Source: Lentinula raphanica
Taxonomy: Eukaryota; Basidiomycota; Agaricomycetes; Agaricales; Omphalotaceae
Assembly: GCA_027919835.1 (NCBI GenBank)
Contig: JANVFP010000013.1
Span: forward strand, 62,001-126,000
Length of the DNA: 64,000 nucleotides
Direction of reading: 5' to 3'
Position 1 is the first letter of the stretch; the number at the start of each line of letters is the position of its first letter. The notes under the pieces were generated by a model, which saw nothing but the letters and a program-made list of their open reading frames with translations, did no database searches and was not told where the DNA came from. Made by a program: the position numbers and the translations under genes. Below, piece after piece: positions 11,689 through 22,720 of this stretch.

Positions 11689-11900
11689 CACTGTACAATA
11701 GTATCATTGTAACACCATCCAATCTGATATACAACCATTTACCTCGCGTCTCATTCACATTTTCTCTCACCACCATCCACCCCTCAACAACATCTCATAG
11801 CAATTTATAGCCCTCCATGATCCGCTCTGAATGTTATGGGCTTTGGCCCAGTGTTGGCTAACTCTAACTTCCTGTCCCACCTGAGTGCAAAAGGCAGAGG
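11689..11900 (+). other. Family A 3' UTR and T block
   Basis: After the YR stop the sequence runs through ACACCATCCAATCTGATATACAACC, a short pyrimidine-rich tract, then T (TAGCCCTCCATGATCCGCTC ... GCAAAAGGCAGAGG). The same end-point base recurs at 1418, 13397, 20706, 22160, 25821 and 26877 and, on the minus strand, at 29633 and 30916. It is therefore taken as the true 3' terminus. Confidence 0.8.
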
Positions 11901-13146
11901 TCGACATGAAGGCAGATTCCAAGGGTAGGGAGCCTTTCTGCAGGCCTCTGCAAACCACAGATCATCTCCCAGCAATTATAGTGCACTATTCATCACACCA
12001 GGTATGCACATGAAGGTCTTCACCTTCATCATACCTAATGTGTACATGAATACACTTAATTGCTGGCTACCCTCAAGAGCTCTTGCCACTATACTGTGCA
12101 CGCATACAGAGCTCTATTGCCCCTACAAGTTGTCCACTATGACCTAGTGATGATACTCAGTCTGTGTGGAGTTATGCACACTTTTTCACCAAAGTGCTCA
12201 GAATGGTCTGGTTGAGCTTTTGATTTACATTTCGCTCTACACCACGCCGATCTGGATGGATCCCTTAGGTGTCTTAAGCGAAAATATGCGGCTCCATGTC
12301 CTCTTCTGGATGAGAACAAATTTGAAGGCATTCGGTTCACTGGCTCTCCCACAATCGTCATTTCGAGTTGCACAGTCAAAACACAAAAAGCGGACTTGAG
12401 TGTTATTTCATTCCCAGAGCCTCCAGATCACTCTGGACCATGCCTTGACACATCACATGGGTCTCTGGATATATTTCGGATATTCCCAGCGCTTATGGGG
12501 CGCTTGGATCATCAGCTGATAGCTGCACATGGTCCCATCTTCACATGCATCAGGCATATCATGATGGGGTTGATCTGGTCCTGATGGTGGCTGTTACAGG
12601 TGCCAGAGGTCTGAGCAGAGGCCTGTAAAAGCAAGTTTTCCCATCAGTTTTTGATCTCCCATTCTTCATTTCCTTCCCCCACCATCTCTGACCTGGGTGA
12701 GGCTGCCTGCATGTCCCCTTGCTCTATTTGAGCCCTGATTTCACTCTCCAGCACATTCCTACATCTGTACAGACTACAGGCCTTCCAGAGGTGTCTCAGA
12801 TACAGGAATCTGGTATGAAATTTCGCATTTTTCACCATCAAGACACTGAACAGACATCAAAGCACATCCAAACAGATCTAAGGTGATCAGACACTCTAGG
12901 AGTTGATTCCTTTGTTAGATCTTGGGTTTTTGGTATCTCAGTGCGCTCTGATCATGTCTGATAAGCCTCTACATTGTACTAACTCTTATCTACATAGATC
13001 TAACCTTGATCTGCCTCTTTGTCCTTCACCCTCCCTCCTCTCCCTCATATCATGTATATTCTCAGTGTTTGTATATATGTAGTGGTATGTAGCTACATCC
13101 TTACCAATCCTGTACCATTATGTAGCCCTCCATGATCCGCTCTGAA
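11901..13146 (+). mobile_element. Family A L-x-T derivative, internal ORFs absent, T truncated
   Basis: A full leader (TCGACATGAAGGCAG...) runs to about 13025. It does not continue into gag but into a different spacer, x (CTCATATCATGTATATTCTC..GTAGTGGTATGTAGCTACATCC..CCATTATG). After that come only the first ~24 bases of T. T breaks off at 13146, where the end of a YR ORF (CTACAACTAGCTTCACTC) follows. The spacer is the same as in the units at 20707-22160 and 29633-30915. Confidence 0.75.
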
Positions 13147-13397
13147 CTACAACTAGCTTCACTCAAACAAGCCCCAAGATCTTGACACTGTACAATAGTA
13201 TCATTGTAACACCATCCAATCTGATATACAACCATTTACCTCGCGTCTCATTCACATTTTCTCTCACCACCATCCACCCCTCAACAACATCTCATAGCAA
13301 TTTATAGCCCTCCATGATCCGCTCTGAATGTTATGGGCTTTGGCCCAGTGTTGGCTAACTCTAACTTCCTGTCCCACCTGAGTGCAAAAGGCAGAGG
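13147..13397 (+). mobile_element. Family A YR tail, 3' UTR and T fragment
   Basis: Begins within the last codons of YR (LQLASLKQAPRS), continues through 3' UTR and the complete T block, and ends at the standard terminus at 13397. It nearly duplicates 11648-11900. The next base belongs to the RT region of another copy. Confidence 0.75.
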
Positions 13398-13409
13398 CAA
13401 GTTGTTTCT

Positions 13410-14513
13410 GTGGATGGAAGATTTCACATTGTGAGGAGATTAGTTTTTGGAACTAGAACCTCTCCTCGCTGTTGGTGCTCTGTATCAGCACTCCTGTGTT
13501 GGTTTGGGACTGAGAAGCTAGGAATCCCCAATCTACATGTCTACATGGATGATTTCTTTGGATGGGACTCCAAGAGGAATCTGATCACCTTTCATGGCAA
13601 GAAGTATCCCAAGAGACAAGTACAGCTTCTAGTCTTTTGGGACATGATTGACTGCCCCAATGAAGACAGAAACCAAGACTGGGGAGCCTGGCTGTTAATC
13701 ATTGGCTTCCTGACAGACATCATGAAGGGTTCCATTTCTTTGACTCAAGAGTCCATTGATGGACTTGTTGAAGCCATCCACACATTCCTCTCATCTCCCA
13801 ATCACAAAGCTGCACTCAGAGACTGGCAGCATCTAACAGGTTCTCTAAACTGGTCACTCAATGTTCTTCCCTGGGCTAGACCTGCTCTTACAGAAATGTA
13901 TCGCAAAATGAGTGGGAAGACACTTCAATTTCGTCACATCCCTATCAATGGTGAAGTGCATAGGGACCTGACTTGGTTCTCTGACATGCTCAGGTCTGCC
14001 ATTGGGATACGATTTGTAGATGCCCAAGCATGGAGTGACAGTGAAGCAGACTTTGTGTGCTGGACTGATGCAAGCAATATAGGTCTCTCCTTTGTCTATG
14101 CTAGCAATGGGTTTTGCTATCAAGTGCATCCTACTCCTGGCAGCCCAATTGTAGACATCTTCTTTAGGGAGCTAATGGCTATTCTATCTGGACTCCATCA
14201 TATTGCCTCAAAACCTAGTCCACCCAAGAGAGCTTTCTTCTTTTCAGACAGCTTAGACTCTGTTCAAGTGCTCAGCTCTCTTGCAGTCAAAGAATCATCA
14301 CACAACTCCATCCTTCTTGCTATTGCTGGTATAGTTCTCAAGACTGGTATTGACATCAGAGTTCGTCATATTCCTGGCAAGGACAACATCAAGGCAGACC
14401 TTCTATCTAGACTTTTACTGGATGACTTCAAGCTCCAGTTCCCCTCCTACCGCGTCCGCACTTTTGAGCCTCCAAGAGAGCTACTGCCGGCGCGATGGAG
14501 AGAGTCCTTTTAG
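13410..14513 (+). pseudogene. Family A RT (C-terminal part)-RNase H, open reading frame without stops
   Basis: Open for 367 codons from an internal Met (MDGRFHIVRRLVFG). It contains VYMDDFFGWDSKR, the thumb-like region (QESIDGLVEAIHTFLSSPN, LPWARPALTEMYRKMSGKTLQF), and RNase H with WTDASNIGLSF, FFRELMAILSGLHH, FFSDSLDSVQVLSS and HIPGKDNIKADLLSR. It lacks the RT fingers and motif A, so it cannot be a working polymerase. Its stop overlaps the YR ATG at 14495 by 19 bases. Confidence 0.8.
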
Positions 14514-15206
14514 ACGCCATGGGTGAGCAGAGAAAGAGACAAGGGCGCTCTGCTCACCCTCCAATGGACTTGAACAAGTTAGATGACTTGGTGTTGTTCC
14601 TTCAAGCCCATGCCATTGAAAAGTCTACTAAACAGAACTATACTACAGGTGCTAGGGATTACATCCACTTCTGCACATCACACAAACTTGATCTGGATCC
14701 TACACCATCCACACTTTCCAGATACATTGCCTACACATCCAGACACATTGCCTCTGGACCCAAATATCTCTCTGGTGCTCGTCACTTTCTTAAACAACTC
14801 TACCCTCACTTTGATGAATCTCATGCTCATCCTCTGGTTCAAGCTACAATCAGAGGCTCCAAGAAAGTTAGAGCTGATCCAGTCAAGAGGAAGCCTCCTC
14901 TTCAAATATCTCATATCCAACTCTTCTTCATCTCTCCTATGATGATCTTCTGTTTGCAACTCTCATGAGCTGTGGCTTCTATGGCTGTCATCGCATTGGT
15001 GAACTTACTGTTCCTAATCAGCATGATCTGCGTGACTGGCGTAAGGTGATTAAGCGGGCCTCTCTCAAGTTTGAGAATGGCAGAGCTAGTTACCACTTGC
15101 CTTATTACAAGAGTGATCCTTTTTACCATGGAACCGATATTCTCCAAAGTCATCAAACAGTGGCTAGTCCTATGTCTCTACTCAAGGGATACTGTACTAT
15201 CAGAGA
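14495..15206 (+). pseudogene. Family A tyrosine recombinase, deleted and 3'-truncated
   Basis: MERVLLDAMGEQRKRQGRSAH at the N-terminus, then an intact N-terminal domain to KRKPPLQISHIQLF. A deletion near 14933 (ATGACTCTCGT lost) shifts the frame; the following MSCGFYGCHRIGELTVPNQ holds the first catalytic Arg. The HxxR box and Tyr are missing because the copy is cut at 15206 by the leader of the next copy. Confidence 0.75.
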
Positions 15207-16136
15207 TCGACATGAAGGCGGATTCCAAGGGTAGGGAGCCTTTCTGCAGGCCTCTGCAAACAACAGATCATCTCCCAGCAATTATAGTGCACTATTCATC
15301 ACAACAGGTATGTACATGAAGGTCTTCACCTTCATCATACCTAATGTGTACATGAATACACTAAATTGCTGGCCACCCTCAAGTGCTCTTGCCACTATAC
15401 TGTGCACGCATACAGAGCTCTATTGCCCCTACAAGTTGTCCACTATGACCTAGTGATGATACTCAGTCTGTGTGGAGTTATGCACACTTTTTCACCAAAG
15501 TGCTCAGAATGGTCTGGTAGAGCTTTTGATTTACATTTCGCTCTACACCATGCAGTTCTGGATGGATCCCTTAGGTGTCTTAAGTGAAAATGTGCGGCTC
15601 CATGTCCTCTTCGGGATGAAAACAAATTTGATGGCATTTGGTTCACTGGTTCTCCCGCAATCATCATTTCGAGTTGCACACTCAAAATACAAAAAGTGAA
15701 CTTGAGTGTTATTTCACTCCCAGAGTCTCTAGATCATTCTGGACCATGCTGCACATGGTCCCATCTTCACATGCATCAGGCATATCATGATGGGTTTGAT
15801 CTGGTCCTGATGGTGGCTGTTACAGGTGCCAGAGGTCTGAGCAGAGGCCTGTAAAAGCGAGTTTCATCATCAGTTTTTGATCTCCCATTCTTCCTTTCCT
15901 TCCCCCACCATCTCTGACCTGGCACATTCCTCCATCTGTACAGACTACAGGCCTTTCAGAGGTGTCTCAGATACAGGAATCTGCACATCCAGACAGATCT
16001 AAGGTGATCAGACACTGTAGAAGTTGATTCCTTTGCTAGATCTTGGGTTTTTGGTGTCTCAATCTAACCTTGATCTGCCTGTTTTTCCTTCATCCTCCTG
16101 CTCTCCCTGAGCACCATCTTCATCTCAACACTCTGT

Positions 16137-18124
16137 ATGGCTCCCCATCGCTCTGAATCACCAGATCCTCTTGCTATCCATGCTGCTACACCCTCCATGT
16201 CCAAATCTAGCCAGATCCATGCTGATCAGGCCTCATCCGATTAAGCCCTTCAGACACCTTGATCTTGCTCAAACTCTCCCCAAATCCTTATCCAACAAGA
16301 TCAGAGCAGATCAGAGTGCTTCTGAGGCCTCTAACCCCCTCAATCCTGCACAAACTCGCCTCAAACCCTTATCTGATCAGATCAGGCCAGATCAGGCCAG
16401 ATCAAAGTTGCTCCCTTCCTCTCAAAAGTCCTCTAACATGTCCTCTCACTCTCAGATCATCTCTAGCTCGCTTCCTGGGCGCTCCATGGGCGCTTCTAGC
16501 TCCTCTAAACAGGGTAGAGCTCATGTCCACTTCAGGTCTGTGTCTCCTCTTCCCTCTGATGTTCCATCCTCCTCTGCTGCTCCCCACTTGTCACCTCCTC
16601 CCTCCCTTGCTGCCAGGCTCTCTGATGACCCTGAGCAAGCTCTGGAGTTTCAGGCAGTCAGTGAACAAGCCAGGACTCTGCAGGAAGTTGTTGAACAGTT
16701 CAGAAATGAGGAGCTCAATGCTATGGAAGCATTTAGGGCTATTAGAGATATATCATCCAATGACCCTGTTATATCCCAAGACTATGTGTCTCAGATCATG
16801 GATATTCAGAGAGAGACCAATCAGTTTAAGAGAGACAAACTTAAAGGGAAGGAGGCAGCTGTTTCAGCAGATCAGACTCATGTTTCTCATGAGGATGCTG
16901 TCAATGAGGCTGCTTGGGCTAGCATGCAAGCCCAGATTCAGGACTTGGATGCTGAGCAAGCTCAGCTTGACTCTGGCACTTCTGCTCAAGATTCAGAGCC
17001 TATTCTACATGCTGGGAGAGATGCCTTGGCTAGGCTTCTTGCCTCTCCTTCACAACCTACTGCTACTGCTTCAATGCTTCCTGCTGCACTTCTTGAAGCT
17101 GCTCCTCACTTGGCCCATTTGTCAGGGCCTACATCTCTTCCTGCTCATGTGCAGATAACTTGGGAGCTCAAGAATCTCTTTGCTGTTGAGAGCAATCTTG
17201 ACCCTGTTGTATCACTCTTGGCTGCTCAGCCTTTCTCTGACCCTCTCCCTGTCTCTCTGCTTCGCCTCATTGCCAAGGACCACTTTGTTGACTTTGACAA
17301 AGTCTATGCTGCACTGGTCAGCTTCTCCTCATCTACCTATGATGATAGCAGAGACTTTGGGTCAGAGTACAAGCTGGTTCGTAAGGATCAAGTACTCAAG
17401 TCTGTTCCTGTCACTTCTGAGTCCCAGTGGCTCCGAGTTTTTGATGCATGGACTGCTCCATTGCTCAAGGTTTATCCTCATCGCAAAAATGAGCTGGAGA
17501 CATACAAATCTCAAATCATGGAGTACTTTAGATCTTCCCCTTATGATCCATCTATTGCTATCAGGGTTGATAACATCAGGAAAAATACCTTAGGCCCAGA
17601 GAGCCTAGAGACACCCCCCAAAAGCTTAGGCTTCTCAGGCTTCCCAGAGATTCTCAAAGATTTCCAAAGATTTTCAAAGCAACTCAGGTAAGCCTGAAGA
17701 CATAAGGTTGACTTAAAATCATTTCAAGAACTTGAAACTGCCTGGAATTTTGGGGGTGTCTCCAGGCAACCTGGGCCTAGATAGATTTTTCCTGATGAAA
17801 GAAGCTAGGCAGAAGGCTGCCAACACTCCATTTGATCTGGGCAATCCAGAGAGCTTCCACACCCTTCTACTTAAAGAGTTGTTATCTGCTAGAAAGAGGC
17901 CTTCTGGTGGTGGCCAATCTTTTTCCTCTCCCAGTTCGAAACGTCGTGACACACCTTGCATCCTTTGGAATGAGAAGAGGTGTTCAGAGCCCTGTCCTAA
18001 TAACAGGAAGCATGGCTACTGCAGTGAGTGTGGGGAACAGCACAGAGCTATTGACAACCAGTCCTGCTATGATCAGCTCCAAAAGCGTCGCAGAGAGAGT
18101 AGAAAGCGCTCTTCAAGGGCCTAA
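16137..18124 (+). pseudogene. gag: Family A gag-like protein, frameshifted and interrupted by an inverted-repeat element
   Basis: ATG at 16137 (MAPHRSESPDP). A 4-base insertion near 16240 (CATCCGATTAAGCCC against CATCTAAGCCC) shifts frame. Downstream the frame is open to YDPSIAIRVDN, then the element at 17574-17797 intervenes. After it come EARQKAANTPFDLGNPESFHTLLLKELLSARKRPSGG, the zinc cluster PCILWNEKRCSEPC..HGYCSECGEQH and the SSRA tail. Without the insertion the two halves join as VDKEARQK, as in other copies. Confidence 0.75.
17574..17797. mobile_element. Small inverted-repeat element (CATCAG family), copy 2, TSD AA
   Basis: 224 bp, ends CATCAGGAAAAATACC and AGATTTTTCCTGATG, inner arms GAGACACCCCCCAAAAGC and TTTTGGGGGTGTCTCC. 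AA flanks both sides (17572-17573, 17798-17799). The empty site is known from other gag copies (GTTGATAAAGAAGCTAGG), which proves the element boundary and the 2-bp duplication. Confidence 0.95.
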
Positions 18125-19094
18125 ATCTCTGGCTGGTACAAAGCATACTCTGGACTCTGCCCAATCTGCTTCAAATCCACGTTTTAGACGTGGCTATCTA
18201 TGGTCTTCTTCTAGTTCATCTTGTAATATCATTCCTCCCAGTATCACATCAACTATGACTGCACCTCCTGAACATCTTTTGAACAATCCTCAAATTCTTG
18301 CTACCTTGCAATCTATGTCTAGTTATATCAAAGTAGACACTCCCTTCAATGTGGATCGCTTGGAACTCCTCTTATCCACTCATCCCAATCAGCCCTTTGT
18401 TGCTTCTGTAATCCGCTCTCTGAGAGAAGGATTCTGGCCCTTCTATGAAGCCCAATGGCAAGAGGAATGCAAGCAGAAACTAGAGAACTATGTCACTGAG
18501 GAAGTGGACATTGCTGCACTCAAAGCTCACAGAGATCAGGAAGTAGCTGCTGGGAGGTGGTCAGAAGCACTACCAGAAGACTTTGTACTCTTACCTGGCA
18601 TGAAAGTTTCCCCTATGTTTGTAGTCTGGCAGAAGGGGAAAGCCAGAGTTGTCATGGACCAAACTGCATCAGGTCTTAATGATGGAATTCCTAGGGATGA
18701 AGCCAAAGTCAAATATGATGACATGCACACTTTTGGCCAGGTGCTCAATGATGTTATCAAGGAGCACCCTAATGAGGAGCTTGTACTATTCAAGAGTGAT
18801 GTAGCTAAAGCTTTCCTCAATCTCCCTGCTCATCCTCTTTGGCAACTGTGTCAAGTTGTATCTCTTGAAGGAAGATTTCATATTGTCAGGAGATTGGTTT
18901 TTGGAACCAGAACATCTCCTTGCTGCTGGTGCTCTGTGTCTGCACTTCTATGCTGGTTTGGGACTGCAAAGCTAGGAATCCCTAATCTACATGTCTACAT
19001 GGATGATTTCTTTGGCTGGGACTTCAAGAGGAATCTGATCACCTTTCATGGCAAGAAGTATCCCAAGAGACAAGTACAGCTTCTAGTCTTTTGA
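17832..19094 (+). pseudogene. Family A reverse transcriptase, ended by a premature TGA
   Basis: The best-preserved RT amino-terminal half in the window. The frame overlaps the end of gag (+1) and then reads NPRFRRGYLWSSSSSS, LREGFWPFYEAQWQEECKQK, PMFVVWQKGKARVVMDQTAS, LFKSDVAKAFLNLPAHPLW, FGTRTSPCCWCSVSALLCWFG and VYMDDFFGWDFKRNL, ending KRQVQLLVF. TGA at 19092-19094 replaces TGG (FWDMIDCP in other copies). Translation would depend on a frameshift from gag or an internal start. Confidence 0.8.
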
Positions 19095-19097
19095 GAC

Positions 19098-20495
19098 ATG
19101 ATTGACTGCCCTTATGAAGACAGAAAGCAAGACTGGGGAGTCTGGCTGTTAATCATTGGCTTCTTGACAGACATTATGAAGGGTTCCATTTCTTTGACTC
19201 AAGAGTCCATTGATGGACTTGTTGAAGCCATCCACACATTCCTCTCATCTCCAAACCGTAAAGCTGCTCTCAGAGACTGGCAGCATCTGACAGGTTTTCT
19301 AAACTGGTCACTCAATGTTCTTCCCTGGGCTAGGCCTGCTCTCACTGAAATGTATCGCAAAATGAGTGGGAAGACACTCCAATTTCGTCACATCCCTATC
19401 AATGGTGAAGTGCATAGAGACCTGACTTGGTTCTCTGACATGCTCAAGTCTGCCATTGGGATACGATTTGTAGATGCCCAAGCATGGAGTGACAGTGAAG
19501 CAGATTTTGTGTGTTGGACTGATGCAAGCAATATTGGCCTCTCCTTTGACTATGCCAGTAATGGGTTTTGCTATCAAGTGCATCCTACTCCTGGCAGCCC
19601 AATTGTCATTGAAAAGTCTACCAAACAGAACTATACTACAGGTGCTAGAGATTACATCCACTTCTGCACCTCACACAAGCTTGATCTGGATCCTACTCCA
19701 TCTACACTCTCCAGATACATTGCCTACACATCCAGACACATTGCTTCTGGACCCAAATATCTCTCTGGTGCTTGTCACTTTCTCAAACAACTCTATCCTC
19801 ACTTTGATGAATCTCGTGCTCATCCTCTGGTTCATGCTACAATCAGAGGATCCAAGAAAGTTAGAGCTGACCCAGTCAAGAGGAAGCCTCCTCTTCAAAT
19901 ATCTCATATCCAACTCTTTTATGACTCTCGTCATCTCTCTTATGATGATCTTCTGTTTGCAACTCTCATGAGCTGTGGCTTCTATGGCTGTCACCGCATT
20001 GGTGAACTTACTGTTCCTAATCAGCAAGCTCTGCGTGACTGGCGTAAGGTGATCAAGCGGGCCTCTCTCAAGTTTGAGAATGGCAGAGCTGGTTACCACT
20101 TGCCTTATCACAAGAGTGATCCTTTTTACCATGGAACAGATATTCTCCAAAGTCATCAAGCAGTGGCCAGTCCTGTGTCTCTACTAAAGGAATACTGTAC
20201 CATCAGAGACAAACTACATGGAGCCAGGCCTGCATTGTTCCTCTGTGAAGATGGAACACTCCCCTCTAGATCCTGGTTTGAATCTAGGTTCTTTGCTTAT
20301 GTCGGTAGGGAGTTGGGTGGACATTCACTCAGAGCTGGTGGTGCAACCTTCTATGCCAGACTTGGTCTTTCAGAATCTGTGATAATGGCCTTGGGACGTT
20401 GGTCTTCTACAGCTTGGAAAATATATATCAGAGACAATCCTACAGTAAGGGCAGAACTACAACTAGCTTCACTCAAACAAGCCCAAAGATCTTGA
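19098..20495 (+). pseudogene. In-frame fusion of family A RT-RNase H remnant with tyrosine recombinase
   Basis: 465 codons open without a stop. The first ~170 residues are the RT C-terminal and early RNase H region (MIDCPYEDRKQDWGVWLL ... WTDASNIGLSFDYASNGF..TPGSPIV). The sequence then jumps to YR at IEKSTKQNYTTGARDYIHF and continues to the end: GCHRIGELTVPNQ, GGHSLRAGGATFYARLGLSE and KIYIRDNPTVRAELQ are all present. The deletion removed the RNase H Glu and later Asp residues and the first ~40 YR residues. The YR catalytic core is intact, so a recombinase domain could be made from this ORF if translated. Confidence 0.8.
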
Positions 20496-20706
20496 CACTG
20501 TACAATAGTATCATTGTAACACCATCCAATCTGATATACAACCATTTACCTCGCGTCTCATTCACATTTTCTTTCACCACCATCCACCCCTCAACAACAT
20601 CTCATAGCAATTATAGCCCTCCATGATCCGCTCTGAATGTTATGGGCTTTGGCCCAGTGTTGGCTAACTCTAACTTCCTGTCCCACCTGAGTGCAAAAGG
20701 CAGAGG

Positions 20707-22160
20707 TCGACATGAAGGCGGATTCCAAGGGTAGGGAGCCTTTCTGCAGGCCTCTGCAAACAACAGATCATCTCCCAGCAATTATAGTGCACTATTCATC
20801 ACACCAGGTATGTACATGAAGGTCTTCACCTTCATCATACCTAATGTGTACATGAATACACTTAATTGCTGGCTATCCTCAAGAGCTCTTGCCACTATAC
20901 TGTGCACGCATACAGAGCTCTATTGCCCCTACAAGTTGTCCACTATGACCTAGTGATGATACTCAGTCTGTGTGGAGTTATGCACACTTTTTCACCAAAG
21001 TGCTCAGAATGGTCTGGTAGAGCTTTTGATTTACATTTCGCTCTACACCATGCAGTTCTGGATGGATCCCTTAGGTGTCTTAAGTGAAAATGTGCGGCTC
21101 CATGTTCTCTTCGGGATGAGAACAAATTTGAAGGCATTTGGTTCATTGGTTCTTCCGCAATCTGTTATGCACACTTTTTCAGCAAAGTTCTCAGAATCCT
21201 CTAATAGAGCTTTTGATTTACATTTGGCTCTACACCACGCAGTTCTGGATGGATCCCTTAGGTGTCTTGAGTGAAAATGTGCGGCTCCAAGTCCTCCTCG
21301 GGATGAGAACAAATTTGAAGGCATTTGGTTCACTGGTTGTTCCACCTGAGTGCAAAAGGCAGAGGCTCTAGATCACTCTGGACCATGTCTAGACACATCA
21401 CATGGATCTCTGGAGATATTTCGGACATTTCCAGCGCTTATGGGGCGCTTGGATCATCAGCTGATAGCTGCACATGGTCCCATCTTCACATGCATCAGGC
21501 ATATCATGATGGGGTTGATCTGGTCCTGATGGTGGCTGTTACAGGTGCCAGAGGTCTGAGCAGAGGCCTGTAAAAGCGAGTTTCGTCATCAGTTTTTGAT
21601 CTCCCATTCTTCCTTTCCTTCCCCCACCATCTCTGACCTGGGTGAGGCTGCCTGCATGTCCCCTTGCTCTATTTGAGCTCTGATTTCACTATCCAGCACA
21701 TTCCTCCATCTGTACAGACTACAGGCCTTCCAGAGGTGTCTCAGACACAGGAATCTGGTATGAAATTTCGCATTTTTCACCATCAAGACACTGAACAGAT
21801 ACCAAAGCACATCCAGACAGATCTAAGGTGATCAGACACTGTAGAAGTTGATTGCTTTGCTGGATCTTGGGTTTTTGGTGTCTCAGTGCGCTCTGATCAT
21901 GTCTGATAAGCCTCTACATTGTACTAACTCTTATCTACATAGATCTAACCTTGATCTGCCTGTTTTTCCTTCACCCTCCCTCCTCTCCCTCATATCATGT
22001 ATGTTCTCATTGTTTGTATATATGTAGTGGTATGTAGCTACATCCTTACCTATCCTGTACCATTATGTAGCCCTCCATGATCCGCTCTGAATGTTATGGG
22101 CTTTGGCCCAGTGTTGGCTAACTCTAACTTCCTGTCCCACCTGAGTGCAAAAGGCAGAGG
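20707..22160 (+). mobile_element. Family A L-x-T unit (ORF-less derivative), complete ends
   Basis: Begins at the standard 5' terminus (TCGACATGAAGG) right after another copy's T and ends at the standard 3' terminus (GGCAGAGG) at 22160. It has leader, spacer x (CATATCATGTATGTTCTCATTG..ATGTAGTGGTATGTAGCTACATCC) and T, but no gag, RT or YR. Inside the leader, a segment of about 190 bp (near 20979-21168) is repeated in diverged form at 21169-21340. A stray T end (CACCTGAGTGCAAAAGGCAGAGG) follows at 21343-21365. It could be mobilised by family A enzymes. Confidence 0.75.
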
Positions 22161-22720
22161 CTTGATATAACAATCGGAAAAGGTTCCCCAATCACATTTA
22201 AAGTCGTCGGAGTCTATTAATGAGTTCACGGAGATTTTCTTGGGATCTATCCGTGTGATGTCTATGTTTGCAAAGTCAGGAGATTTCAATAACGGAAAGG
22301 CTTTGTTGGGATAGGAATGATTAATGATTATTCTGAATTTGCCCGGGTGTTGCTCGAGAACTGCCATGGGTGATGTGCGAAAGGGTCCCATAAGTTCTTC
22401 TAACTCTGATGGCTCGAACGGAGGTGAGATCCTCCCCAATTCTATTTCTTCTTTGAACTTTGCTCTAACGATTGCCGATTCTGATTCTGATTTGAAGTGA
22501 TTATCTGGGATGAACGTATCTGCAAGTGAAAACTTCTCAACGCCTATGTCAAAACCTTTTTCGATGCCTTCCGGAACATCGAGGAAACTGTCGAGGACCC
22601 CGGCCTCGAACAGAACCCGTCTCCACTCTGCTGCCTTGAGCCGAGTGCGAATAGGGAATCGCTCCTCAAGCGTGCGATTGCGAGTTATGCTGGGTTGACC
22701 CGCATATCGCACACTTGTGA
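22161..22720 (-). pseudogene. Family B reverse transcriptase, N-terminal fragment
   Basis: Overlaps the end of gag in another frame. Reads NRTLEERFPIRTRLKAAEWRRVLFEAGVL, then AKFKEEIELGRISPPFEPSELEELMGPFRTSPMAVLEQHPGKFRIIINHSYPN, ending SVNSLIDSDDFKCDWGTFSDCYIK. This pre-motif-A region (GKFRIIINHSYP followed by SVNSLIDSDDF) is typical of basidiomycete DIRS-like RTs. The polymerase core is missing because the copy is truncated at 22161. Confidence 0.65.

Larger units (their letters stand above)
5190..11900 (+). mobile_element. Family A DIRS-like retrotransposon copy A3, end to end but decayed
   Basis: The only copy in the window with every part from L to T: leader 5190-6336, gag 6337-8094, RT-RNase H about 8864-10691, YR 10673-11688, 3' UTR and T ending at 11900. 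Without the inserted LTR-like unit (8117-8858) and one 5-bp duplication it is just under 6.0 kb. No long terminal repeats, integrase, aspartic protease or DIRS-type methyltransferase were seen; a tyrosine recombinase is the only integration enzyme. This points to the DIRS order of YR retrotransposons. Every ORF carries at least one nonsense change or frameshift. The next copy's leader abuts at 11901. Confidence 0.85.
13398..15206 (+). mobile_element. Family A copy A5, 5'-truncated in RT and 3'-truncated in YR
   Basis: Starts abruptly in RT at CAAGTTGTTTCTGTGGATGG directly after a T block. It keeps the complete RNase H and most of YR, then stops at 15206 inside YR where a new leader begins at 15207. 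Confidence 0.8.
15207..20706 (+). mobile_element. Family A DIRS-like copy A6, both termini present, internal deletions
   Basis: Leader with deletions 15207-16136, gag 16137-18124 (split by a small inverted-repeat element at 17574-17797), RT from about 18125, and a fused RT-RNase H/YR ORF at 19098-20495. The 3' UTR and T end at 20706, and the next leader starts at 20707. It is about 5.5 kb, shorter than A3 because leader and RNase H/YR segments are missing. Confidence 0.85.

Noticed and set aside
15443..15685. Repeated minus-strand ORFs of ~80 codons in the leader (also 1658, 12137, 20943)
   Set aside because: They occur only because the leader is repeated; copies carry differing stops and no conserved start, so there is no sign of coding.
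20707..22160. L-x-T unit as an ordinary solo LTR
   Set aside because: Full copies do not carry L-x-T at both ends; L is only 5' and T only 3', so long-terminal-repeat recombination cannot explain the unit.
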